DNA of 64,000 nt from contig JAEPNK010000002.1 of the NCBI GenBank assembly GCA_017643495.1, positions 682,001 through 746,000 of the forward strand, in the 5' to 3' direction. The notes under the pieces were generated by a model that searched no databases, had not been told where the DNA came from, and saw nothing but the letters and a program-made list of their open reading frames with translations. Position 1 is the first letter of the stretch. Each line of letters begins with the position of its first letter. Positions 33,857 through 41,949 of this stretch are shown piece by piece. Both the position numbers and the translations under genes were made by a program. This DNA comes from Rhizobiaceae bacterium. GTDB lineage: Bacteria; Pseudomonadota; Alphaproteobacteria; Rhizobiales; Rhizobiaceae.

Positions 33857-35508
33857 ATATTCGCACCGAAATCCCTTCTGAAGAAATCAAAATCAAGGAT
33901 CCGGTAGCCAATCCACCCGGCAGCACGGCCATTGGCTTTGACAAGAACGCCCACCCAAACGCTTCTGCGATACTCTACGACAATCTTGAACGAAATCCTG
34001 ATGCGATAGCGGTTACCGGACCTGCAGGTACAAAGACTTATGGTGAACTTTGTGCAGATGCGTCCAGATGGGGGAATGCCCTGACGGGCTTTGGCCTCGA
34101 TAGAGGTGACCGGATCGCAGTTTTCCTCGACGACACACCTGCCTATCCAGCAGTCGTGATGGGTGCAATTCGGGCGGGGTTTGTACCCGTGCTGCTCAAC
34201 ACACAGACACGATCCGACTTGCTGAATTTCTATCTCTCGGATTCTGAGGCAACCATAGCTGTCGTCGACGCAGATATGATTGACATGTTCGATCAGCAAG
34301 CTGTCGCGAATACAAAGCTCAAACGCATTGTCGTTACCAACGGCACTGCACAGACCGGGCCTGTCGATCAGATACCTGCCACAGAATTCCTCTCCGGACA
34401 GCCGGACACACTTACGGTAGCAGACACCGGCCCTGACGACATGGCTTTCTGGATGTATTCATCCGGTTCAACCGGTCGTCCGAAGGGTATCGTCCACCTG
34501 CAGCACGACATGGCATATACTGCCCTTACATATGCAAGGGAAATACTGAAACTGACCCCTGCCGACCGTTGCTTTTCAGTTCCAAAGATTTTCTTCGCCT
34601 ATGGTTTTGGGAATGCGGTCACCTTTCCTTTTGCCGCAGGTGCCTCGGTTGTCCTGATGCCGGGCCGCCCCGAAGCGTCACGTGTTCTCGCAGCAATTGA
34701 AGAATGGAAACCAACAGCATTCTTTGCACTTCCCACAGTATATACAGCGCTCGCCAGGGCTCCGGAAATTGACAAAACGGATCTGTCTTCCTTGCGCATC
34801 TCACTATCGGCAGCTGAAATCCTGTCAGAAGACGTGTTCAATGCCTGGCGGGAACAAAGCGGCCTTGAAGCCCTCGAAGGGCTCGGTTCAACAGAATTGT
34901 TACACATCTATCTGTCAAACACAGTTGCCGAAAAGCGCCTTGGATCGGCAGGCAAGGTCGTCAAGGGCTATGAAGTCAAGCTTTGCGACCCGGACGGAAA
35001 TGAAGTGTCCGAGGGTGAAGAAGGCGTGATGTGGGTGCGTGGTCATTCGTCTGCACCCCACTACTGGAATCAGCCGGAAAAAACTAGCCACACGATGCGC
35101 CAGGACTGGATTTACACCGGAGACCGCTTTGTAGAACGCGATGGTTTTTACTTTTTCCAGGGTCGGGCCGATGATCTGGTCAAGGTTTCTGGCCAATGGG
35201 TTTGGCCCCTTGAAGTGGAACGGTGCCTCAGTGAACACCCGGAAGTTCACGAATGTGCAGTCCTTGCAGAACAGCTTGCCGACAAACGAACCATACTTCG
35301 CGCCATCGTGGTGCCTCGTGAAGGAGTCGGGGCCAATGAGCTGCTGAAGGCAACACTCCGTGACCACGTAAAGGAGCACCTGCTGCCCTTCAAGGCTCCT
35401 CGCATATTTGAGTTCCGTATCTCCCTCCCAAAGACGGGCACGGGAAAAATTGACCGGCAGGCACTGGTCACCGATCGCCCCGGGCCGGACGAAAAACAGA
35501 AAAGGTAA
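33853..35508 (+). CDS. Benzoate-CoA-ligase-family aryl-CoA ligase
   Basis: A 551-residue ANL-superfamily acyl-CoA synthetase. The P-loop is YSSGSTGRPKGIVH near residue 202. Benzoate-CoA-ligase-type segments follow: FFAYGFGNAVTFPFAAGAS, GLGSTELLHIYLSN near residue 344, DWIYTGDRF near 416, VKVSGQWVWPLEVE near 442 and the catalytic Lys in KTGTGKIDRQ near the C-terminus. It activates an aromatic acid to its CoA thioester with ATP. Its start overlaps the hydroxylase stop (ATGA), coupling both. In this operon the likely acid is salicylate or a hydroxybenzoate. Benzoate itself is less likely, since one hydroxylation would not reach gentisate. Confidence 0.88.
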   Translation: MNIRTEIPSEEIKIKDPVANPPGSTAIGFDKNAHPNASAILYDNLERNPDAIAVTGPAGTKTYGELCADASRWGNALTGFGLDRGDRIAVFLDDTPAYPAVVMGAIRAGFVPVLLNTQTRSDLLNFYLSDSEATIAVVDADMIDMFDQQAVANTKLKRIVVTNGTAQTGPVDQIPATEFLSGQPDTLTVADTGPDDMAFWMYSSGSTGRPKGIVHLQHDMAYTALTYAREILKLTPADRCFSVPKIFFAYGFGNAVTFPFAAGASVVLMPGRPEASRVLAAIEEWKPTAFFALPTVYTALARAPEIDKTDLSSLRISLSAAEILSEDVFNAWREQSGLEALEGLGSTELLHIYLSNTVAEKRLGSAGKVVKGYEVKLCDPDGNEVSEGEEGVMWVRGHSSAPHYWNQPEKTSHTMRQDWIYTGDRFVERDGFYFFQGRADDLVKVSGQWVWPLEVERCLSEHPEVHECAVLAEQLADKRTILRAIVVPREGVGANELLKATLRDHVKEHLLPFKAPRIFEFRISLPKTGTGKIDRQALVTDRPGPDEKQKR

Positions 35509-35512
35509 CTCC

Positions 35513-36574
35513 ATGCTTACTCAAGGACATGACAAACCGAAGGAAACCGCCGAAAGGCAGGCTTTTTACGACAGGATTGACAAACAGCACATGACGCCCC
35601 TTTGGAGCGTGCTTGGAAGTCTTGTTACTCCCCAGCCTGCTTCTGCATGCCAACCATTTGGCTGGAAGTTTGATGCAATCCGCGATGCCATGATGGAAGC
35701 CGGAGGCCTGATAACAGCCAAAGAGGCAGAGCGCCGTGTTCTGATCCTCGAAAATCCGGGCTTGCGTGGCCAAAGCCGAACCACAACTTCGCTGTATGCA
35801 GGCGTCCAACTCGTACTGCCTGGCGAAGTTGCACCTGCCCATCGACATACCCAGTCCGCTCTCCGGTTTGTTCTGGAAGGTGAAGGAGCGCACACGGCGG
35901 TAAATGGCGAGAAAACCATCATGCGCTATGGTGATTTTGTTATCACGCCGCAACTTGCCTGGCATGATCACGGTAATGAGTCGGAAGAACCGATGTTCTG
36001 GCTGGACGGCCTCGACATTCCAGTGATTTCCATGCTTGATGCCTCGTTTGCCGAAGGCCTTGGCGAGGACACGCAGGAAATTACGCGCAATACTGGCCAG
36101 TCTTATTCTGAGTTCGGCCACGCCCTGCTTCCTGACAATGCAGAGCAGTCCATTGTTTCCCCCATTTTCAACTATCCATACGACAAGTCACGGGAAACTC
36201 TGGAAGCCATGAAGCGGGGCAGTGATCCCGACCAATGCCACGGCTGGAAGCTGCGTTATTCCAATCCGCTTAACGGCAGTGATGCAATCCCGACCATGGG
36301 CACATTCATCCAGTTGCTGCCTCAAGGCCCCACAATGCCGTTCCGCTCAACCAGCGGCACTGTCTTCGTCTGCACCCAGGGCAAGGGCAAAACCAAAATT
36401 GCGGACACGACTATCGAATGGGGGGAAAAGGACATTTTTATCGCTCCCTCCTGGGCTTCCATCATCCATGAACCGGAAGAAGAATCCGTACTGTTCTCCT
36501 TCAACGACAAACCCATCCAGGAAAAGCTCGGGCTGTATCGCGAACAACGCGGCAACGCCAACAGCAGCACCTGA
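35513..36574 (+). CDS. Gentisate 1,2-dioxygenase
   Basis: A 353-residue bicupin ring-cleaving dioxygenase: gentisate + O2 to maleylpyruvate, Fe(II)-dependent. The N-terminal cupin carries the hallmark EVAPAHRHTQSALRFVLEG (His ligands near 110 and 112) and the further ligand region WHDHGNE near residue 151. The second cupin, near residue 280, is degenerate (PFRSTSGTVFVCTQGKG), as in the family. The ATG at 35513 is four bases after the ligase stop. This is the clearest pathway assignment in the operon and fixes the upstream chemistry as leading to gentisate. Confidence 0.93.
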   Translation: MLTQGHDKPKETAERQAFYDRIDKQHMTPLWSVLGSLVTPQPASACQPFGWKFDAIRDAMMEAGGLITAKEAERRVLILENPGLRGQSRTTTSLYAGVQLVLPGEVAPAHRHTQSALRFVLEGEGAHTAVNGEKTIMRYGDFVITPQLAWHDHGNESEEPMFWLDGLDIPVISMLDASFAEGLGEDTQEITRNTGQSYSEFGHALLPDNAEQSIVSPIFNYPYDKSRETLEAMKRGSDPDQCHGWKLRYSNPLNGSDAIPTMGTFIQLLPQGPTMPFRSTSGTVFVCTQGKGKTKIADTTIEWGEKDIFIAPSWASIIHEPEEESVLFSFNDKPIQEKLGLYREQRGNANSST

Positions 36575-36590
36575 GACAAGTGAGTATCTT

Positions 36591-37298
36591 ATGTCTGAAT
36601 TTGTAATAGAAAAACCAGTTATTCCCAGTGTGGCGGTTGAGGGCGAAACAGCCCGGTTTCCGGTACGCCGAATATTTTGCGTCGGTAGAAATTACGCCGC
36701 CCACGCCCGGGAAATGGGCAAGGATCCCGAACGCGAGCCTCCTTTCTTTTTCACCAAGCCCGCTGATGCCGTAGTCGACGCAGCGGATAGCGATAGTCTG
36801 TCTATCCCCTACCCACCCGAGACTGAAAATTTTCATCACGAAATTGAGCTGACAATCGCAATTGGCACCGGTGGCACCAATATCCGTCAAGACAATGCAT
36901 TGGACCATGTCTACGGATACGCAACATCCGTCGACCTCACCCGCAGGGACCTTCAACTCGCAGCCCGCGACAAAGGCAGACCATGGGACTGGGGAAAAGC
37001 ATTCGATCTTTCGGCACCCCTTGCTCCCATACGCAAGGGAACGGATTTTGACCCCACCAGCGGTCGTATCTGGCTCGAAGTGGCAGGCGAGATGCGCCAG
37101 GAAGCCGATCTGTCAGAATTGATCTGGCCGGTCGCTGACGTAATTTCGATTATCTCACAATCCATGACACTGAAACCGGGCGACCTGATCATGACCGGCA
37201 CACCAGCCGGTGTAGGCGCAATCAGGCCTGGCCAAAAAGTTCGCGGCGGGGTCGACGGACTTGCTGACATCGAATTCACGATTGGCGAACGCGCATGA
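36591..37298 (+). CDS. Fumarylpyruvate hydrolase (FAH family)
   Basis: A 235-residue FAH-family enzyme cleaving fumarylpyruvate to fumarate and pyruvate. The characteristic opening RRIFCVGRNYAAHAREMG is near residue 23, then PPFFFTKPADAVV and HHEIELTIAIG (metal ligands Glu), with GDLIMTGTPAGVGAI near the C-terminus. Its length and the PEREPPFFFTKP run match NagK-type enzymes of gentisate operons rather than the longer fumarylacetoacetases. It starts 16 bases after the dioxygenase stop and overlaps the isomerase gene by four bases. Confidence 0.92.
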   Translation: MSEFVIEKPVIPSVAVEGETARFPVRRIFCVGRNYAAHAREMGKDPEREPPFFFTKPADAVVDAADSDSLSIPYPPETENFHHEIELTIAIGTGGTNIRQDNALDHVYGYATSVDLTRRDLQLAARDKGRPWDWGKAFDLSAPLAPIRKGTDFDPTSGRIWLEVAGEMRQEADLSELIWPVADVISIISQSMTLKPGDLIMTGTPAGVGAIRPGQKVRGGVDGLADIEFTIGERA

Positions 37299-37948
37299 CC
37301 TCAAGGCTCCTTCTCCATTCCTTTTTCCGGTCATCAACAAGCTTTCGGGTTCGTGCCGCTCTTGCTGCCAAAGAACTTGAATTTGATCAGGAAACCTACA
37401 ATTTTCGTGAAAATGCACAGCGCTCGGAAAACTACCTGAAGCGTAATCCTCAAGGTCTGGTACCAACCCTGACACTTCAGGACGGAGAAGACATCCACCA
37501 GTCACTCGCCATTCTGGAATGGCTTGAGGAGAAACACCCGCATCCGCCCCTGTTACCCGCGGATGCATCGGGTCGTGCCCGTGTGCGAAGCCTCGCGCAC
37601 ACCATTGCCCTCGACATTCATCCGATAAACAACCTTCGCGTTCTCAACCGGTTGCGCGAACAATTCGGAGCCGATGACGAACAGGTAAAAACCTGGTTTC
37701 TGCATTGGATCAGCCTTGGCTTTGAAGCCTTCGAAACAAGGCTCGCAAACGAAGCGGATACCGGAAAATTCTGCCACGGAGACAGCTTGTCCATGGCTGA
37801 CATCTGTCTTGTTGCCCAAAGCGTCAATAACCAGCGGTTCGGTTTCGACGAAACACCTTTCCCGACAATTCGCAACATTGTCGAACGCTGTCTCCAGATA
37901 CCTGCATTTCAGTCGGCCATGCCGTCTGCACAGCCCGATGCTGTCTAG
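37295..37948 (+). CDS. Maleylpyruvate isomerase (GST zeta class, MaiA-like)
   Basis: A 217-residue zeta-class glutathione transferase. The glutathione-activating motif SFFRSSTSFRVRAAL is near residue 8, QGLVPTL and the DIHQSLAILEWLEE segment follow (glutathione backbone contacts), and LDIHPINNLRVL near residue 108 is diagnostic for maleylacetoacetate/maleylpyruvate isomerases. It converts maleylpyruvate to fumarylpyruvate between the dioxygenase and hydrolase steps. The ATGA overlap with the hydrolase gene indicates coupled translation. In this context maleylpyruvate is the likely substrate. Confidence 0.91.
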   Translation: MTSRLLLHSFFRSSTSFRVRAALAAKELEFDQETYNFRENAQRSENYLKRNPQGLVPTLTLQDGEDIHQSLAILEWLEEKHPHPPLLPADASGRARVRSLAHTIALDIHPINNLRVLNRLREQFGADDEQVKTWFLHWISLGFEAFETRLANEADTGKFCHGDSLSMADICLVAQSVNNQRFGFDETPFPTIRNIVERCLQIPAFQSAMPSAQPDAV

Positions 37949-37988
37949 AACAGACGGGCTGGATCATTCTAAAAAGGGAGGAATACAA

Positions 37989-38948
37989 ATGATGAAAACA
38001 CTGATGGCAGCAACCGCTGCCCTGACCCTGACTATTACTGCTGCATCAGCACAGGTAATATCAATAGCAACACCACCTCAAGGTTCTGTATGGAACACAA
38101 TGGCAAGTGTCATTGCAGCCCAGGCCCGGGAAAACTCTGGTCTCAAGGTTACCGTGTCACCAGTTGGAGGCAATGAAGCGATGCTCCGCGCCCTGGCTGC
38201 CGGGCAAGCAGAGTTTACGCTTGATGACGTCAATGATGTGATCACCGCAACAACTGGCACTGGCCAATGGAAAGACAAGGCAATAACAAACCTGCGAATT
38301 GTCGCCAAAATCAACCCGTTCCCGGTCGGTCTCTTTGTGCGCTCGGACTCCGGCATGGAATCCGTTTCTGATCTTGAAGGGAAAACAGTTCCCTCGGGCT
38401 GGGACGCTTTTCCGCTTGGGCGCAGCCACATTGACGGCATCCTCGCTGCAGGCGGCCTGACCATGGAAGATGTAAAGGGGGTGCCCGTACCTGAACTCAT
38501 CCGCGGTGTCGATGCGATGACTTCCGGCCGTGTAGACTCCGCATTCTTTGCAGTTGGTGGACCAAAAGTTGCGGAAGCAGATGCTTCAACTGGAGGCATT
38601 CGCTTTCTCAAGATTGATACGGACGAACAATCGCTGAAGCGCATACAGCAAGTCAGACCCGCTTTCTATTTCTCAAAAGTCGATCCGGCACCTTTCCGCG
38701 CCGGAGTAAAGGAACCAATGGAATTTGTAACATGGGACAATGTTCTTGTTACCAGTGCTGACGTACCCGATGAAACCGTGAGCCAGATGTTGGCAGTGCT
38801 GTCCGAGAACAAGGCAGCGATCGCCAAGGCCTACCCACCTCTCGGTGCATTCAGTATTGATACTGCCTACAAACCGTATCCGGGTGTTGAGTACCATCCC
38901 GGAGCCATATCCTTCTATGAAGACCATGGCATTGAGCCGGTCAAGTAA
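37989..38948 (+). CDS. TAXI-family TRAP transporter substrate-binding protein, system 2 (gentisate operon)
   Basis: A 319-residue secreted protein. The signal peptide MMKTLMAATAALTLTITAASA precedes QVISIATPPQGSVWNTMASV, a TAXI-type opening. GGGAGG lies just upstream of the start. It follows the isomerase by 40 bases in the same orientation and precedes the fused TRAP permease, so it is part of the gentisate operon. It is therefore the likely capture protein for the aromatic acid feeding the pathway, an unusual role for a TAXI protein (inference from gene order). It has no close similarity by eye to the system 1 protein. Confidence 0.87.
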   Translation: MMKTLMAATAALTLTITAASAQVISIATPPQGSVWNTMASVIAAQARENSGLKVTVSPVGGNEAMLRALAAGQAEFTLDDVNDVITATTGTGQWKDKAITNLRIVAKINPFPVGLFVRSDSGMESVSDLEGKTVPSGWDAFPLGRSHIDGILAAGGLTMEDVKGVPVPELIRGVDAMTSGRVDSAFFAVGGPKVAEADASTGGIRFLKIDTDEQSLKRIQQVRPAFYFSKVDPAPFRAGVKEPMEFVTWDNVLVTSADVPDETVSQMLAVLSENKAAIAKAYPPLGAFSIDTAYKPYPGVEYHPGAISFYEDHGIEPVK

Positions 38949-38965
38949 CCAGCCCTGAAACCTGC

Positions 38966-38995
38966 TTTCCGGTTCGGTTATTGCCGGACCGGAAA
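38966..38995 (+). repeat. Intercistronic hairpin after the TAXI-2 gene
   Basis: TTTCCGGTTCGG and CCGGACCGGAAA can form a 12-base-pair stem (one G-T pair) with a 6-base loop, starting 17 bases after the stop. There is no T tract. It probably stabilises the binding-protein mRNA and lowers permease expression. Confidence 0.6.
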
Positions 38996-39016
38996 CACCT
39001 CTACCGGATACAAGAT

Positions 39017-40966
39017 ATGGCTGGAAAATTCATTCCCGGGATACGTACCACACTGGCCTTTGTTCTGACTGTTTCAGCACTCCTGTTCGCAGCTGACATG
39101 CCGTCACGACTTGGAGTATCCATTTATACAGAGCAGTTTCTGGCACTCGTGCTTGGCATCAGTCTGGCGATTGTCTTCCTCGCGGAGCGGCCTTCTCCCG
39201 GCAGTACGCTTGAAGCTCTTCAACCCTCGCCACTGTCCTGCATTCTGGCTGCCACGGGCCTCGCGATTGGTGCCTTCATCGCAATTGATTACCCCCAGAT
39301 GATCTCACGTTCATACAGCCTGACCTGGGATGTGATTGCGTTGGGAACTGCGCTGTTCTTTCTTGTACTGGAAGGCTTGCGAAGGGCAGTCGGCTGGACC
39401 TTGGTCATCGTAGTTCTGGCGATTTGCGGTTATGGGCTCATCGGACATCTTGTTGAAGGGCCGTTACAGACACGTGAAGTGGCTCCACAGCGCCTGGTCT
39501 CCTATCTTGCCGTCGATGCAAACGGGGTCTTTGGTCTCACCTTGAACGTGGCGGCCACCGTCGTCATTGCTTTTGTATTTTTCGGGCAATTGTTGCTCAA
39601 GTCCGGGGGTGCGGACTTCTTCAACGACATTGCCCTCGCCACGATGGGAAGGCGTCGGGGCGGGGCTGCAAAAATTTCAATCCTGGCCTCCGGGCTTTTT
39701 GGCTCAATTTCAGGTGTAGTCGTTTCTAACATTGTCGCTACCGGTGTTGTAACTATCCGGTTGATGGTTGATGCAGGCTTGCGCCGCCACCAGGCAGCCG
39801 CTGTAGAAGCCGTGGCTTCCACCGGAGGCCAGATCGTGCCACCTGTCATGGGAGCGGTAGCGTTCCTCATGGCTGATGTATTGCAACGACCGTACTCTGA
39901 AATCGTCGTTGCAGCCATTGTCCCTGCCCTTTTGTATTATATAGCCTTGTTTGTTCAGGTGGACCTGGGTGCTGCTCGTGACAAAATCGCACCGGTTGAC
40001 GAAAGCCTGATCCCGGAACCCGCAAGCGTAATGAGGTCCGGCTGGGTCTTCCTCTTGCCTTTCGCGATTATTGTCTGGGCAATATTCTTTGCATTGCAAC
40101 GACCGGAAACCGCTGCCATCTGGGGTGCGGGAGCAGCATTGTTCATCGGCATGGTGATTGGTTATCGTGGCAAGCGCATGTCAATACGCGACTTCACTCG
40201 TGCATTTGTCGAAAGTGGCTCTGCAATTGTTGACATCGTATTGATCGCAGCTGCTGCTGGCCTGATTATCGGCACACTGAATGTAACCGGCCTTGGGTTT
40301 GGTCTGACTTTCAGTCTGGTTGCACTTGGTGACGGTTCCCTGTTCCTTCTGCTTCTCATTTCTGCAGTTGTCTGCATCGTGCTTGGTATGGGCATGCCAA
40401 CAGTCGGCGTCTACCTGTTGCTCGCAGTTCTGGTTGCTCCTTCACTTGTCGAGTCTGGTGTTGACCCGATAGCGGCTCACCTGTTCATCTTTTACCTCGG
40501 CATGATGTCGATGGTTACACCCCCAGTGGCAATCGGTGCGTTCTTCGCCGCGTCAATCGCCAAGGCAGGGCCGATACGTACCGCTGTCGAAGCCATGCGT
40601 CTTGGCTGGACTGCTTATCTCATTCCATTTCTTTTCGTCGCATCACCTTCCCTGTTGCTGAAAGGAAACTGGACAGAAATCACAATTTCTGTCGGCAGTG
40701 CCATTTTGGGCGTATGGGCAGGTTCAGCAATGCTGGTAGGTTACCTTGCTGGAAAGCTGCCCCCCCTGTCTCGAATTGCCATGGGACTGGCCGCTATCCT
40801 CATGCTGTTGCCAGACCCATTGATCCCCTTTCACGCCCTGTGGTTTGACTTGGCTGGAGCAGCAATTTTCTTCACAACTGCTCTGGCAAACACCCGAACC
40901 CCGCCCGAAAGGCATCTCCAGCATTCGCAGACACGGACCAAAGAAGTTCGTTCAGATGCCGCATGA
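39017..40966 (+). CDS. TRAP transporter fused permease (DctQM fusion, TAXI type), system 2
   Basis: A roughly 649-residue inner-membrane protein with about 16-18 hydrophobic segments. DctM landmarks are KISILASGLFGSISGVVVSN near residue 215, VASTGGQIVPPVMGAVAFLMA near 257 and the second repeat GMGMPTVGVYLL near 457, with VTPPVAIGAFFAASIAKAG near 500. The ATG at 39017 is preferred over a TTG at 38981; neither has a strong ribosome binding site. It is the last gene of the gentisate operon, completing the secondary importer with the TAXI-2 protein. Convergent with rmlA. Confidence 0.9.
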   Translation: MAGKFIPGIRTTLAFVLTVSALLFAADMPSRLGVSIYTEQFLALVLGISLAIVFLAERPSPGSTLEALQPSPLSCILAATGLAIGAFIAIDYPQMISRSYSLTWDVIALGTALFFLVLEGLRRAVGWTLVIVVLAICGYGLIGHLVEGPLQTREVAPQRLVSYLAVDANGVFGLTLNVAATVVIAFVFFGQLLLKSGGADFFNDIALATMGRRRGGAAKISILASGLFGSISGVVVSNIVATGVVTIRLMVDAGLRRHQAAAVEAVASTGGQIVPPVMGAVAFLMADVLQRPYSEIVVAAIVPALLYYIALFVQVDLGAARDKIAPVDESLIPEPASVMRSGWVFLLPFAIIVWAIFFALQRPETAAIWGAGAALFIGMVIGYRGKRMSIRDFTRAFVESGSAIVDIVLIAAAAGLIIGTLNVTGLGFGLTFSLVALGDGSLFLLLLISAVVCIVLGMGMPTVGVYLLLAVLVAPSLVESGVDPIAAHLFIFYLGMMSMVTPPVAIGAFFAASIAKAGPIRTAVEAMRLGWTAYLIPFLFVASPSLLLKGNWTEITISVGSAILGVWAGSAMLVGYLAGKLPPLSRIAMGLAAILMLLPDPLIPFHALWFDLAGAAIFFTTALANTRTPPERHLQHSQTRTKEVRSDAA

Positions 40967-41043
40967 GGTTGAACGACTTGACCGGTGCTTGAAACAAATG
41001 CCTGTATCGCTGAAATCAAGACCGGCTGGAAGGCTGCCCGGAA

Positions 41044-41949
41044 TTACTGGCTTTCAATCGCAACTGATCGCCTCTCGGCGATAAGATCATAAAGATATCG
41101 GTTATACTCCGAACCTTGCTGTTTTTTGAGCAATGCTTCAAGCTGGTCATTCGTGATCCACTCGCGAAGAAGACAAATTTCCTCGGGGCAGCAAATCTTT
41201 TGCCCTTGCCGCTTCTCGATCTGGCAAACAAACTCAGAAGCAGCCATCAAATCGTCAATCGTTCCGGCATCAAACCATGCAAAACCCCTTTGCAATGGCG
41301 TAACAAACAACTGATCTTGCTTTAAATACTGCCTGTTCACAGCCGTTATCTCGAGCTCCCCCCGTGCGCTTGGCTGAATGTTTTTGGCAATATCCAGGAC
41401 TTGCTCATCATAGAAATAAAGACCTGTCACAGCGAGATTGGATTGCGGGTTTTCAGGTTTTTCTTCAATCGAAAGAGCCTTGCCGTTCTCGTCAATCTTG
41501 ACAACACCATATGAGCCCGGATCACTGACCCTGTAAGAAAAAACAGTAGCGCCTTGCTGTCGTTCGTCTGCCTTGTTGAGAAATGGTGTAAGCCCGTTCC
41601 CGTAGAAAATGTTGTCTCCAAGGATAAGGGCACAAGGCTTGCCCTTGATATGATCCTCGGAAAGGATCAACGCTTCTGCGATACCGTTCGGTTTGGCTTG
41701 TTCAACATAGTTGAGCTTAATGCCCCAGTCGGAACCATCTCCCAACAACTCCTTGAATTGCGCCAGCGAATGCGGTGAGGTGATCAGTACCACATCCCTG
41801 ATCCCTGCAAGCAACAATACGCTCAGCGAATAGAAAATCATCGGCTTGTCATAAACCGGGAGCAATTGCTTGGAAGTAAACTTCGTCAGTGGATGGAGAC
41901 GGGTACCAAGCCCTCCGGCCAGGATAATTCCTTTTCTCTTGGAACTCAT
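41044..41949 (-). CDS. rfbA: Glucose-1-phosphate thymidylyltransferase
   Basis: A 301-residue nucleotidyltransferase making dTDP-glucose from dTTP and glucose-1-phosphate. The signature GIILAGGLGTRLHPLT is near residue 7, then KQLLPVYDKPMIFYSLS, ILGDNIFYG near 109, and SIEEKPENPQSNLAVTGLYFY near 160. Length matches RmlA. The usual WLDTGT near the product site reads WFDAGTIDDL here. Its start overlaps the rfbB stop by ATGA. First step of the dTDP-rhamnose or other dTDP-deoxysugar pathway used for surface polysaccharides. Confidence 0.93.
   Translation of the reverse strand: MSSKRKGIILAGGLGTRLHPLTKFTSKQLLPVYDKPMIFYSLSVLLLAGIRDVVLITSPHSLAQFKELLGDGSDWGIKLNYVEQAKPNGIAEALILSEDHIKGKPCALILGDNIFYGNGLTPFLNKADERQQGATVFSYRVSDPGSYGVVKIDENGKALSIEEKPENPQSNLAVTGLYFYDEQVLDIAKNIQPSARGELEITAVNRQYLKQDQLFVTPLQRGFAWFDAGTIDDLMAASEFVCQIEKRQGQKICCPEEICLLREWITNDQLEALLKKQQGSEYNRYLYDLIAERRSVAIESQ

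Noticed and set aside
17644-37948. A single pathway in which isochorismate is turned to salicylate and then degraded through gentisate
   Set aside because: No isochorismate pyruvate lyase or salicylate synthase is present, the loci are 14 kb apart with separate regulators, and making salicylate only to degrade it has no evident purpose.
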